64,000 bases of DNA from Parvibium lacunae. Lineage in GTDB: Bacteria > Pseudomonadota > Gammaproteobacteria > Burkholderiales > Burkholderiaceae_D. The notes beneath the pieces were generated by a model. It had not been told where the DNA came from and made no database searches. It saw only the letters and a list, made by a program, of their open reading frames with translations. The position numbers and the translations under genes were made by a program. Location of the stretch: contig NZ_QPGB01000002.1 in assembly GCF_003335215.1 (NCBI RefSeq), forward strand, positions 248,001 to 312,000, written 5' to 3'. Shown one piece after another: positions 46,030 to 55,006 of this stretch; positions within the stretch are counted from its first letter, which is position 1; each line of letters starts with the position of its first letter.

Positions 46030-46962
46030 ATGCCCTTAGACGACCTGCGCGCACCCCTGCGGCCCTATTTTTCTAACCTGCAAGCGCAGATCGTCAGCGC
46101 CCTTGAAGCCTTTGATGGCAAAGCCTTCCTGCGCGACGAATGGGCTAAGCCTGAAGGCGCAGCACTCGGCGGCAATGGTGTCACGTGTATTGTCGAGAAC
46201 GGTAACTTCTTTGAACGGGCGGGCGTCGGCTTTTCGCACGTTACCGGGCAACAACTCCCGCCCTCTGCCACCGCACAGCGCCCAGAATTAGTTGGCTGCG
46301 CGTGGGAGGCAATTGGCGTGTCACTGGTTCTGCACCCCCGTAATCCACAATGCCCCACCGTGCACATGAATGTACGCAGCTTTGTCGCTGAGAAAAAAGA
46401 CGGGGAGGCAATTTTCTGGTTTGGCGGTGGTATGGATCTCACCCCGTACTACCTAGATGAAGCCGATGCGGTGCATTTTCACCAGGTTTGTCAGCGTAGT
46501 CTCAGCCCCTTTCAAAGCCCGACGGGTGAGGCCTACTATCCGCGCTTCAAACAAGCCTGCGATGAATACTTCTACCTCAAACATCGCCAGGAAGCGCGTG
46601 GCATTGGCGGGATATTTTTTGATGATTTTCATGAGCTGGGTTTTGAACAAAGTTTTGCCCTCACCCGTTCGGTTGGCGATCATTTCCTGGAAGCCTACTT
46701 ACCGATTATTGAACGCCGGCAACACCTACCCTATGGCGAACGCGAACGCGACTTCCAAGCCTATCGGCGTGGCCGCTATGTCGAGTTTAATCTCGTGTTT
46801 GATCGTGGCACCCATTTTGGTTTGCAGTCGGGCGGACGCACCGAATCCATACTGCTTTCCATGCCACCTAATGTGACCTGGCGCTACAACTGGCAACCCG
46901 AAGCAGGCAGCGCTGAAGCCGCGCTGTACGAGCGCTTTTTACCCGCACGGGATTGGATTTAA
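46030..46962 (+). CDS. hemF: Oxygen-dependent coproporphyrinogen III oxidase
   Basis: A 310-residue aerobic heme enzyme making protoporphyrinogen IX. Family segments: [30 protein letters not shown] and the C-terminal [17 protein letters not shown] and [13 protein letters not shown]. The ATG lies one base after the purD stop; a 13-codon extension into purD is rejected. With hemJ nearby, the organism has an aerobic late heme route. Confidence 0.97.
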   Translation: MPLDDLRAPLRPYFSNLQAQIVSALEAFDGKAFLRDEWAKPEGAALGGNGVTCIVENGNFFERAGVGFSHVTGQQLPPSATAQRPELVGCAWEAIGVSLVLHPRNPQCPTVHMNVRSFVAEKKDGEAIFWFGGGMDLTPYYLDEADAVHFHQVCQRSLSPFQSPTGEAYYPRFKQACDEYFYLKHRQEARGIGGIFFDDFHELGFEQSFALTRSVGDHFLEAYLPIIERRQHLPYGERERDFQAYRRGRYVEFNLVFDRGTHFGLQSGGRTESILLSMPPNVTWRYNWQPEAGSAEAALYERFLPARDWI

Positions 46963-46994
46963 GCGCAGTGAACGCCGTGAGCACAGTGCGCAGA

Positions 46995-47717
46995 ATGCGT
47001 AAAGTTGGCTTATTGGGCGGGACCTTCGACCCCGTTCATGCCGGGCACTTAGCCTTGGCACACGCCGCCCAAACTCAACTGGGATTAGATGAGCTGCGTT
47101 TCATCCCGGCGGGGCAACCCTGGCAAAAACCCACTTTGCGCACCCCCATCGAACATCGCTTAGCGATGTTGAGGCTCGCCCTCGCCGACGCGAAACAGAG
47201 TCAGGCAAATGGCCACTGGCAAATTGATGAACGCGAATTACAGCACGTAGAAGCCTCGCGGGTACTTATACGGCACCCAACCTACACCGTTGATACGCTA
47301 CGCAGCTTGCGTCAAGAATTGGGGCAAGACGTTTCCCTGATTTGGTTACTGGGCACCGATCAACTCGTCAATTTACCCACTTGGCATGATTGGGAAAGTT
47401 TGCTGACGCTCTGCCACTTTGCGTATGTGCCGCGTCTGAAGACCGACGGGCAGACGTATGTGTATCCCCCTGCGATTCAAGCGTTGCTGGGCGAGCGCAC
47501 GACGAATCGTGCCAGCGCCTTAGGCGAAAGTGCATCGGGCTATTTCTTTTCACTGCAGATGGCGCCGCATGCTATTTCTTCGACACAGATTCGCGCGGGC
47601 GGCAGTGCTTGGCACCAACTGGCTCAGCCTAACGCAAATCAAGCGAGTAATTTACTTGTCCCGCAAACGGTTCTCGACTACATTCAACAACATCAGCTCT
47701 ACACAGTCGCCTTATGA
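46995..47717 (+). CDS. nadD: Nicotinate-nucleotide adenylyltransferase
   Basis: About 240 residues; joins AMP to nicotinate mononucleotide in NAD synthesis. GLLGGTFDPVHAGHLALA holds the (H/T)xGH nucleotidyltransferase motif, WLLGTDQLVNLPTWHDW the adenylate pocket, and AISSTQIRAGG the ISSTxIR motif. ATG 46995 immediately precedes the fold; a GTG at 46968 is possible. Its stop overlaps rsfS by four bases, as in many bacteria. Confidence 0.96.
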   Translation: MRKVGLLGGTFDPVHAGHLALAHAAQTQLGLDELRFIPAGQPWQKPTLRTPIEHRLAMLRLALADAKQSQANGHWQIDERELQHVEASRVLIRHPTYTVDTLRSLRQELGQDVSLIWLLGTDQLVNLPTWHDWESLLTLCHFAYVPRLKTDGQTYVYPPAIQALLGERTTNRASALGESASGYFFSLQMAPHAISSTQIRAGGSAWHQLAQPNANQASNLLVPQTVLDYIQQHQLYTVAL

Positions 47718-48073
47718 ATACACAAAAATTGCAACGCACCATTGTTGATGCTTTAGAAGATATCAAAGCGCAAGATATTCAGGTATTCAACACCACTGAA
47801 GAAAGTGACCTATTTGATCGCGTGATTATTGCCAGCGGTCAATCTAACCGCCAAACCCGCGCTCTCGCTAAGAATGTGATGGATAAAGTTCGCGAAAATG
47901 GTGGCACGATTGTTGGCTGCGAAGGGGAAGAGAGTGGCGAGTGGGTACTGGTTGACGCCGGCGATATCGTTGTTCATATCATGCAACCCGCGATTCGGGC
48001 TTACTACGATATTGAAGCGGTCTGGGGTCGTAAACCGGTGCGCGTCAAACTCACGACAGAAAAAGGCAATTGA
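47714..48073 (+). CDS. rsfS: Ribosomal silencing factor RsfS
   Basis: A 119-residue Iojap-family protein that binds L14 and blocks subunit joining under starvation. Visible: VDALEDIKAQDIQVFNT, IIASGQSNRQTRALA, GWVLVD-type block (ESGEWVLVDAGDIVVHI) and PAIRAYYDIEAVW. The start overlaps the nadD stop (ATGA); rlmH follows by 3 bases. Confidence 0.96.
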   Translation: MNTQKLQRTIVDALEDIKAQDIQVFNTTEESDLFDRVIIASGQSNRQTRALAKNVMDKVRENGGTIVGCEGEESGEWVLVDAGDIVVHIMQPAIRAYYDIEAVWGRKPVRVKLTTEKGN

Positions 48074-48076
48074 GGA

Positions 48077-48547
48077 ATGCCCTTTCATTTGCTCGCGGTT
48101 GGCCACAAAATGCCAGCATGGATTCAAACGGGCTACCAGGAGTACGCCAAGCGTTTACTGGCTGAATGGCAATTAACCCTCAAAGAAATCAAACCCGAAC
48201 CCCGCAGCGGTGGCAAAACCCCCGCGCAAATGATGCGTGCCGAAGCAGACCGAATTGAAGCGGCTCTCCCCAAGCACAGTTTCATCGTCGTCCTCGATGA
48301 ACGTGGCCAAACCTGGCCCACCCAAGTATTGAGTCAACAGATTCAAGCTTGGCAGCAACAATATCGAGATATCACCTTCGTGATTGGTGGAGCAGATGGG
48401 CTCGATCCTGTCTTTAAAGAAAATGCCCATGAACGCCTGCGGCTGTCTAGCCTAACGTTGCCACATGGTCTGGTTCGTGTTTTATTGGCAGAACAGCTTT
48501 ATCGAGCCTGGTCACTCACGGTGGGCCACCCGTATCACCGCGATTGA
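48077..48547 (+). CDS. rlmH: 23S rRNA (pseudouridine1915-N3)-methyltransferase RlmH
   Basis: A 156-residue SPOUT-class knotted methyltransferase. [11 protein letters not shown] at the start, [11 protein letters not shown] in the knot and the C-terminal [27 protein letters not shown] are typical. GAGGA lies right against the ATG, which is close for a Shine-Dalgarno, so coupling from rsfS may matter. Confidence 0.97.
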   Translation: MPFHLLAVGHKMPAWIQTGYQEYAKRLLAEWQLTLKEIKPEPRSGGKTPAQMMRAEADRIEAALPKHSFIVVLDERGQTWPTQVLSQQIQAWQQQYRDITFVIGGADGLDPVFKENAHERLRLSSLTLPHGLVRVLLAEQLYRAWSLTVGHPYHRD

Positions 48548-48577
48548 GCAAGCCAGTCTTGCAGGCTGAACTGACAA

Positions 48578-50608
48578 TCACACGACGGGCAGATCCGCGT
48601 TTTTATCCAGCCAAGCCAGGAGATCATCCGGCGGCAAGGGCGGTGAGAAATGATAGCCCTGTGCCAAGGCGCACCCTTCGCGGCGCAAAAACTCAAGTTG
48701 CTCAGGGGTTTCCACCCCTTCTGCGACTGCCTCAATATTCAAACTGCGCGCCAAATCTAAAATAGCGGTTGTCATTTGTACATCATCGACATCACGCGGG
48801 ATATCGCGAACAAAAGATCGATCAATTTTTAACTTGTTCGGTTTGAAGCGTTTGAGTGAGGCGAGTGAGGAGTAGCCGGTTCCAAAATCATCAACAGCAA
48901 ATGAAATGCCGATCCCGCGCAAGGCCTCAACGGTGGCAATGGTAGCCTCAACGTCTTGCATCAGAGAACTTTCCGTCATCTCGATACTGAATTGCCGTGG
49001 GCTAATTTGGTGCCGCAAAATGGCTTCATGTATGGTGTGCGCTAGCTGCTGCATCCGAAACTGAACCAGGGAGACATTAACCGCGAGCGGAACCAATGTG
49101 CGCCCCTTATCGCGCCAATCTGCCATCTGCCGACATGCTTCCGCAATCACCCAGTTACCGATCGGCATGATTAGCCCGCGCTCCTCCGCCACATGCATAA
49201 AATTGGTGGGACTGAGCAACCCCAATTCAGGATGCTTCCAACGCAACAAGGCTTCAAGGGCAACACAGCGGCCACTGGCGACTTCAATAATCGGCTGGTA
49301 GTACAACATAAACTGCTTGCGCTCCAGCGCATGCAAGAGCTGACTTTCTATTTTCAGCGTTTCATGCGCCGATTGATTCATGTCTGCAGTAAAGAACTGG
49401 AAGGCATTTTTGCCGCGTTCTTTGGCTTTGTACATGGCTGCATCCGCATTTTTGACCAGCGTATCGTAGTCTTCGCCATCATCAGGAAAAATGGTCACGC
49501 CAATCGAAGGGGTAACATGCACAGGCTGTCCCGCGAGCTCATACGGCTGACCGACAGCATCAATAATCCGCTCTGCGATATAGGTGGCCTCATCCCAATT
49601 CCGAATTTCACCAGATACCACAATAAATTCATCGCCCCCTTGCCGCCCAACACGATCGGCATTCCGCAGGGCGACACGCAGGCGAGCCGCAACTTGCCGG
49701 AGTAATTCATCGCCAACCGAGTGACCCAATGAATCATTGACATGCTTAAAACCATCTAAATCAATAAATAGCACGGCAAAGCGCCGGCCACTGCGGGCGG
49801 CTTCCGCGATACTGGCCTGACTCAATTCGCGCAGCATGGTCCGGTTTGGTAACCCGGTGAGGGGATCAAATAGCGCTAAGAACTCCATTGCACGCTTACG
49901 CTCAGTCACCTCCGCAAATAAGCCTTGAAGCTTTTCGCTCATCGCATTCAAGCGGATACCAAGCCTGCCAAAGGCGTCATAAGGTAACCAATTAGGGCGC
50001 TCTAGCAGGTCAAGGTTACCAATCCGTTGGGCTTGGTTACTGAGCCGATGTAAGGGATGGAGGACTCGCCAATGCAAGCCTAGACTGACAAGTGATACCG
50101 TTAAGATCAGTTGCACGACGACCAACGGCATCCCCCAGTAGGTCAGCTCATACCACAGGCTGTTCGCAAGCCCTCTTTGCACCAGTAACACGACGTGCCC
50201 AAGCTTTTCGCCACGCTCAATGATGTCTTGGCTAACCTCAAGCAAGGGGCCGGAGCCAGCAGGTGTCGTTTTACCGACGGAGTGATAGGGCAGCGCTGAT
50301 TGCTGGGTATAGACCCGAATTTGAATGACACCAGGATCCTGCAACGCGAGTTGTGTCGCCTGGATCACCCCCGCGCGGTTAAGATTCCACAAGTTAACGC
50401 GCAAGGCCGGCAGAAGTTGATTCATGCGCGTGGCATTGATTTGATTTTGCTGTGCCGTGGCCTCATGTTGCAAACGTTGCATCAGCATCGGAAAAACCAC
50501 CAATGCTGGCAATAAAACGCCCAAGATAGCAAGCAAATACAGGGTTTGCTGTATGCCAAATACGCGACGCAGAAATTTCCTGATCTTTTTTAGCAATGTG
50601 ACGCCCAA
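48578..50608 (-). CDS. Membrane GGDEF-EAL c-di-GMP enzyme
   Basis: A 676-residue inner-membrane protein: TM helices about 22-43 and 152-175 around a periplasmic sensor, a HAMP-like linker, GGDEF domain (about 235-400) and EAL domain (about 415-665). The synthase motif GGDEF is intact, with an inhibitory RxxD (RNAD) five residues before it. The phosphodiesterase motifs EALLRW, DDFGTGYSSL, KIDRSFV and EGVET are intact too, so both activities are possible. No ATG exists before the first helix; TTG at 50608 is the likely start. Divergent from htpG. Confidence 0.93.
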   Translation of the reverse strand: MGVTLLKKIRKFLRRVFGIQQTLYLLAILGVLLPALVVFPMLMQRLQHEATAQQNQINATRMNQLLPALRVNLWNLNRAGVIQATQLALQDPGVIQIRVYTQQSALPYHSVGKTTPAGSGPLLEVSQDIIERGEKLGHVVLLVQRGLANSLWYELTYWGMPLVVVQLILTVSLVSLGLHWRVLHPLHRLSNQAQRIGNLDLLERPNWLPYDAFGRLGIRLNAMSEKLQGLFAEVTERKRAMEFLALFDPLTGLPNRTMLRELSQASIAEAARSGRRFAVLFIDLDGFKHVNDSLGHSVGDELLRQVAARLRVALRNADRVGRQGGDEFIVVSGEIRNWDEATYIAERIIDAVGQPYELAGQPVHVTPSIGVTIFPDDGEDYDTLVKNADAAMYKAKERGKNAFQFFTADMNQSAHETLKIESQLLHALERKQFMLYYQPIIEVASGRCVALEALLRWKHPELGLLSPTNFMHVAEERGLIMPIGNWVIAEACRQMADWRDKGRTLVPLAVNVSLVQFRMQQLAHTIHEAILRHQISPRQFSIEMTESSLMQDVEATIATVEALRGIGISFAVDDFGTGYSSLASLKRFKPNKLKIDRSFVRDIPRDVDDVQMTTAILDLARSLNIEAVAEGVETPEQLEFLRREGCALAQGYHFSPPLPPDDLLAWLDKNADLPVV

Positions 50609-50643
50609 CTTTCTTTTTGCCCTAAATCCAACCCACTAACTCG

Positions 50644-50669
50644 CTTGAAAAATAGCAGCTCGCCCTTAC
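50644..50669 (+). promoter_or_regulatory. Candidate sigma-32 promoter of htpG
   Basis: CTTGAAA (50644-50650), a perfect sigma-32 -35 core, then 12 bases and CCCTTAC, a partial match to CCCCATNT. It would give a leader of about 175 bases. Spacing is slightly short, so support is moderate. Confidence 0.4.
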
Positions 50670-50851
50670 CTCTAAAGATAGCGGGGGAACCCTGTCCGAA
50701 TAGATCAAAAAACAGACAGCCGGATTGCTTCTCAACCGATATAGGTCCCCTTTGACACCAACGCCAATACGATTGAGGCATGAGCCTATGTCTCATTAAG
50801 ATAGACGGCATAAATTCTTTTAACTTAATGCTATAGGAGTCGAGATTAACC

Positions 50852-52780
50852 ATGAATGCTGCAACGCAAAAAGAAACCCTCGGATTTCAGGCGGAAGTAC
50901 AACGTCTATTGCACCTGATGATCCATGCTTTGTATAGCAACAAAGAAATATTTTTACGCGAATTGATCTCTAATGCGTCAGATGCCTGCGACAAATTGCG
51001 CTTTGGCATCAATAGTGGGCACTTAAAACCCGCTCTGTCTACAACAAACGCAAACGATTTTACGATTCGTTTGCGCGCTGACAAGGCCGCCCGCACCCTC
51101 AGTATTGAAGATAACGGGATTGGCATGTCGCGCGAAGAAGCGATTCAACACCTGGGCACGATTGCCAAATCCGGGACACGTGACTTCATTGCCCAATTAT
51201 CTGGCGACCAAGCCAAAGATGCGCAGCTCATTGGCCAATTTGGGGTTGGCTTTTACTCGGCTTTCATTGTGGCCGAGCGCGTTACGGTTGAAAGCCGCCG
51301 CGCCGATGCCCCCGCAGATAGTGCGGTGCGGTGGGAATCTGATGGCAGTGGCGAATTCAGTGTCGAAACCATCGAAAAAGATCAGATTGGCACGTGCCTG
51401 ACCCTGCATTTGCGCGAAGGTGAGGATGAGTGGCTCAGTAGCTGGAAGTTACGGGAAGTCGTCAAGCGCTACTCTGACCATATCGCCTTTCCCATCCAAA
51501 TCCAACAGGAAAGCTGGGATGCCGAGAAACAAACCATGGAAGTGAAAGACGAATGGGAAACCATCAACCAAGCCAATGCACTATGGACACGCAGCAAATC
51601 TGAACTCAGCGCAGAAGATTACGAGCGCTTCTTTGAGAGCCTCAGCTTTGGCAACGGCAAACCCCTCAAGTGGGCCCACCACCGGGTTGAAGGCCGCAGC
51701 GAATACACCCAATTACTCTATCTCCCCCGTCAAGCGCCGCATGATTTATGGGACCGCAACCAAAAGCGTGGCCTGAAACTGTATGTCCGCCGTGTCTTTA
51801 TCATGGAAGATGCCGAGCAACTGCTGCCCGCTTACCTCCGATTTGTGCAAGGGGTCGTTGATTCAAGTGATCTGCCTTTAAATGTCTCGCGTGAACTCTT
51901 ACAAGAATCCCGTGATGTAAAAGCCATTCGCGAGGGCTGCACCAAGCGTGTATTAAGCATGCTCGAAGAGTTGGCCGAGAGTGAAAACGACCAAGACCAA
52001 AACGATTACGCCCTTTTCTGGCGCGAATTTGGTAACACCCTCAAAGAAGGGGTGGCTGAAGATTTCGCCAATCAAGAGCGGCTCGCAAAATTACTGCGCT
52101 TCGCCTCAACGCAACAAGATAGCAGTGAACAAACCGTGAGCCTAGCAGCCTATGTCGCGCGGATGAAACCGGAACAGGAACACATTTACTACCTGACCGC
52201 AGAGTCTTACGCCGCTGCCCTGGCGAGCCCTCACCTCGAAATTTTCCGTAAAAAGGGGATTGAAGTCTTATTACTGACCGATCGCGTTGATGAATGGATG
52301 CTGAGCTACCTATCCAGCTTTGCAGAAAAGTCACTGCAATCGATTGCCAAGGGCAGCGCTAATCTAGACAAACTGGCCGACGACACGGAAAAACAGGCAC
52401 AAGCGACCGCCACCGAAGCCCACAAGCCCTTTATTGAACGCCTTCAACAGGCGCTACAAGAACAAATAAAGAGCGTTCAAGTCTCAGCGCGCCTGGTCGA
52501 ATCGCCGGTCTGTATCGTGGCCGAAGAAGGTGCAATGAGCCTACACTTGCAACGAATGTTAAAGGCTGCCGGGCAACAAGCGCCAGTTAGCAAACCGATT
52601 CTTGAAATCAATCTTGAGCATCCCTTAATTCAACGCGTGCGGGCGCTGCCCGATGAAGCAACGGACTTTCAAGACTGGGCCGCGCTGCTATTAGATCAAG
52701 CGATTTTGGCGGAAGGCGGGCAACCGCAAGACCCTGCCGCGTTTGTAAAACGACTCAACAAACTACTCATCGCAGCCTGA
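50852..52780 (+). CDS. htpG: Chaperone HtpG (Hsp90)
   Basis: A 642-residue Hsp90. The N-terminal GHKL ATPase shows [32 protein letters not shown] and [11 protein letters not shown]; the middle and dimerisation domains follow at full length. The AGGAG upstream is 12 bases from the ATG, longer than ideal. Ends 14 bases before a bidirectional terminator. Confidence 0.97.
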   Translation: MNAATQKETLGFQAEVQRLLHLMIHALYSNKEIFLRELISNASDACDKLRFGINSGHLKPALSTTNANDFTIRLRADKAARTLSIEDNGIGMSREEAIQHLGTIAKSGTRDFIAQLSGDQAKDAQLIGQFGVGFYSAFIVAERVTVESRRADAPADSAVRWESDGSGEFSVETIEKDQIGTCLTLHLREGEDEWLSSWKLREVVKRYSDHIAFPIQIQQESWDAEKQTMEVKDEWETINQANALWTRSKSELSAEDYERFFESLSFGNGKPLKWAHHRVEGRSEYTQLLYLPRQAPHDLWDRNQKRGLKLYVRRVFIMEDAEQLLPAYLRFVQGVVDSSDLPLNVSRELLQESRDVKAIREGCTKRVLSMLEELAESENDQDQNDYALFWREFGNTLKEGVAEDFANQERLAKLLRFASTQQDSSEQTVSLAAYVARMKPEQEHIYYLTAESYAAALASPHLEIFRKKGIEVLLLTDRVDEWMLSYLSSFAEKSLQSIAKGSANLDKLADDTEKQAQATATEAHKPFIERLQQALQEQIKSVQVSARLVESPVCIVAEEGAMSLHLQRMLKAAGQQAPVSKPILEINLEHPLIQRVRALPDEATDFQDWAALLLDQAILAEGGQPQDPAAFVKRLNKLLIAA

Positions 52781-52793
52781 AGGGAGGCGAAAT

Positions 52794-52826
52794 AAAAAAT
52801 CCCCGCATTGCTGCGGGGATTTTTTT
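52794..52826. terminator. Bidirectional Rho-independent terminator
   Basis: Stem ATCCCCGCA (52799-52807) with TGCGGGGAT (52812-52820), loop TTGC, preceded by six A and followed by six T. It can end htpG on the plus strand and the 42-residue gene on the minus strand. Confidence 0.93.
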
Positions 52827-52862
52827 GAGCATGCTGCTCGCTATTAAAGTCTGGCCAATCAG

Positions 52863-52991
52863 TTAGGCTTTTTTGACTTTTTCCAGCATTTTGAACACTG
52901 CTTTGGGCGAGTTAACAAACAAACGTTTGAATGCTTTTCCCAGGCAGCGACGCTCAAGAGTATTACGACGGGTGCGGCTACGCTCGGCCAT
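52863..52991 (-). CDS. 42-residue basic protein, unrecognised
   Basis: A short gene: MAERSRTRRNTLERRC at the N-terminus, then LGKAFKRLFVNSPKAV and a Lys-rich end (KVKKA). Fourteen or so Arg/Lys make it strongly basic, probably helical and nucleic-acid- or ribosome-binding. Signals are complete: a sigma-70 promoter (53025-53053), CTGGAG six bases before the ATG, and a terminator 37 bases beyond the stop. I do not recognise the family; it is not L36, L34 or S21. Confidence is high that it is expressed, low on function. Confidence 0.7.
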   Translation of the reverse strand: MAERSRTRRNTLERRCLGKAFKRLFVNSPKAVFKMLEKVKKA

Positions 52992-53024
52992 GATGGACTC
53001 CAGTAATCAAGAAACAGACCGAGT

Positions 53025-53053
53025 ATTATACAAGACTCAACTGTAATCGCCAA
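53025..53053 (-). promoter_or_regulatory. Sigma-70 promoter of the 42-residue gene
   Basis: Minus strand: -35 TTGGCG (53048-53053), 17-base spacer, -10 TATAAT (53025-53030). A consensus -10 with ideal spacing suggests substantial expression; the leader would be about 25 bases. Confidence 0.7.
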
Positions 53054-53079
53054 TGCCGCTATCGGCTTCCTAACTTCGT

Positions 53080-53877
53080 ATGTCAAATCAGAAAAAAACA
53101 CCGCGCACGCCGCTCTACGCCCCCGTTACCTTTTCCGAGCAAGCAGGGGTGCGCTATCTGCACTTTGGAACCGAATGGGTACAAGGCGCTATGCGCCTGC
53201 GCAAGCCGTTTAAGCTAGAGCTGGAATATGCCCAGCAAATGATGGCCTGGCTACTATTTCTGGATGCTCCTCAGCATGTGGCGCAGCTGGGCTTAGGCGC
53301 AGCGTCACTCACCAAAGCTTGCTGGCAATTGCTGCCGCAAACGGCGGTGACAGCGGTAGAGCTGAATCCCGATGTGATCGCCTGCGCCCACAGTATGTTT
53401 GCCTTGCCACCCGAAGACGACCGCCTTACCGTGCTTGAACAAGATGCAGCTGAATGGGTTGCCCACCCCAAACGGGCGCGTACTGTGGATGTGCTGCAAG
53501 TGGATTTATACGATGCCACTGCCCGTGGCCCAGTGCTCGAAAGCCTGGCGTTCTATCAGGCTTGCCGCCGTGCGCTGCGCCGCCCCGGCATGCTCACCGT
53601 GAATTTGTTTGGGGATCACCCCAGTTTCGTTCGCAATCTCACCAACCTGCGCGCCGCGTTTGATGACCGGGTGCTGTGTTTACCCGAAGTCCACCAAGGC
53701 AATGTGATTGCCCTGGCATTTAATGGCCCGGCGTTAGAAGTGAGCTGGGAAGCACTCTACCAACGGGCCTTGGCGGTAGAAGCGCAATACGATTTGCCCG
53801 CGCGGAAATGGGTAAAAGGTTTACACCAGCGTTTGCAGCAGATGGGGAGTAATCTGGCGCCGATTTTAGTCATCTAA
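53080..53877 (+). CDS. Spermidine synthase-like methyltransferase-fold protein
   Basis: A 265-residue Rossmann-fold protein of the spermidine synthase-like group. HVAQLGLGAASLTKACWQLLP is the nucleotide motif, VTAVELNPDVIACA the acidic strand, and LQVDLYDATARGP carries the Asp of the active loop; the polyamine-binding residues of true SpeE are not clearly conserved. Function unknown. Divergent from the 42-residue gene. Confidence 0.8.
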   Translation: MSNQKKTPRTPLYAPVTFSEQAGVRYLHFGTEWVQGAMRLRKPFKLELEYAQQMMAWLLFLDAPQHVAQLGLGAASLTKACWQLLPQTAVTAVELNPDVIACAHSMFALPPEDDRLTVLEQDAAEWVAHPKRARTVDVLQVDLYDATARGPVLESLAFYQACRRALRRPGMLTVNLFGDHPSFVRNLTNLRAAFDDRVLCLPEVHQGNVIALAFNGPALEVSWEALYQRALAVEAQYDLPARKWVKGLHQRLQQMGSNLAPILVI

Positions 53878-53926
53878 TTTCGCTTTTTTGAAGCTGCGCC
53901 CCATGATTGAAGATAGCGTCGGCTAT

Positions 53927-54421
53927 TTATTTTGATTGCAACTCAGTGGCTGGCTCTGCGGGTGCGGGCAAATCTAGGAATGGCATTTCAAGCGAAAAAT
54001 GCTGGCAAAACCAGTTTGGGGTTAAATCTTTCCCAGCTAAACAGCTATATATTTCTTGATGGGGAATCAGCGGTAAATCCCCTCCACACAAATACTGAAT
54101 ACCACCTGCGACATTGATGACGGTTGCTATCACCGCGTAGCGTACCACTCGTTTTGCCAGGGTCACCTCACTAAGGAAAAAGCGCTCCGGCTCAGTAAAA
54201 CAGGCCCGAATAAATTTGCGTTGATCAATCACCCAACAAATTAGCAACGCATTAGCCCACAGGTAGCTAAACCAGTATTCAGCCTCAAAAAGTAATCCCC
54301 CTATCGCGTATAAAAAAATTCCCAATAAAGCATAGTTAAGGCAAAAACAATAGTATCCCCATGGCATCAAACCAGCACCTTTATCGCTGACCGAGAGCGG
54401 GTGAGGGTTACTGATAGACAT
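53927..54421 (-). CDS. Predicted membrane protein, unrecognised
   Basis: A 164-residue protein with probably three hydrophobic helices (about 23-44, 48-66, 93-113), after a short polar N-terminus. Five Cys are present (near 27, 75, 112, 128 and 138). I find no family motif. AAGGA lies about ten bases before the ATG. Neighbours give no functional link: convergent with the spermidine-synthase-like gene; the 162 bases on its other side hold nothing I recognise. Codon usage looks a little poorer in GC than nearby genes. Confidence 0.6.
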   Translation of the reverse strand: MSISNPHPLSVSDKGAGLMPWGYYCFCLNYALLGIFLYAIGGLLFEAEYWFSYLWANALLICWVIDQRKFIRACFTEPERFFLSEVTLAKRVVRYAVIATVINVAGGIQYLCGGDLPLIPHQEIYSCLAGKDLTPNWFCQHFSLEMPFLDLPAPAEPATELQSK

Positions 54422-54583
54422 TATTCGTTTTCCTTTTTCCTACGTTTTTATGGCCCACGCTCACCCACCCCAACGCCGCCCCCACTACACATTAACCAGA
54501 CCTACTACAACTCTAACAGCACCTCACACAAACCACAGCTAAAGGCCATGACTGGGGGTGAAATCGACGGGCGAACCCTGCCT

Positions 54584-54946
54584 TTAGTGCCCTTGTGCTT
54601 GTGCCATGGGGTGTACGGTGAGCGCTTGCCCGCTGGCTTGAATCTGAAATAGACGATCAATATTGGGGTGTTTACCGGGGTTGGCTTGCGCATCGGCAGT
54701 ATGTTCAGCATAAATTTCTAGCCCCAAGCTTGCCGCCTCTGGCGTAACGCGGCCAAACTGGCTGGCGAGCCAAGCGTAAACGCGCACGGAACCTGCTTGA
54801 CCTGGTTTGTTTTCAATCGTGGCAAGCAGTTGGCCTTGGGCGTCATGCAGTGCCAGTGCAGCCAACATGGGTTGCTCGGGCAGTTGCGCAAGGTTTTCGC
54901 TGAATTTGTCGCTGATTTGTAGGCTTTGTGGGGTTGGCTGAGTCAT
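54584..54946 (-). CDS. DUF2322 family protein
   Basis: A 120-residue protein with the blocks NKPGQAGSVRVY and YAEHTADAQANPGKHPNIDRL, which I recognise as DUF2322, a small proteobacterial family without known role. No signal peptide or membrane segment. Divergent from the PilB-like ATPase gene. Confidence 0.75.
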   Translation of the reverse strand: MTQPTPQSLQISDKFSENLAQLPEQPMLAALALHDAQGQLLATIENKPGQAGSVRVYAWLASQFGRVTPEAASLGLEIYAEHTADAQANPGKHPNIDRLFQIQASGQALTVHPMAQAQGH

Positions 54947-55006
54947 ATTTCTTTATCCATCTTATAAAGTGTTTTAAGCTTTGCTGATTGTAAATCAAGG
55001 TAAGTG

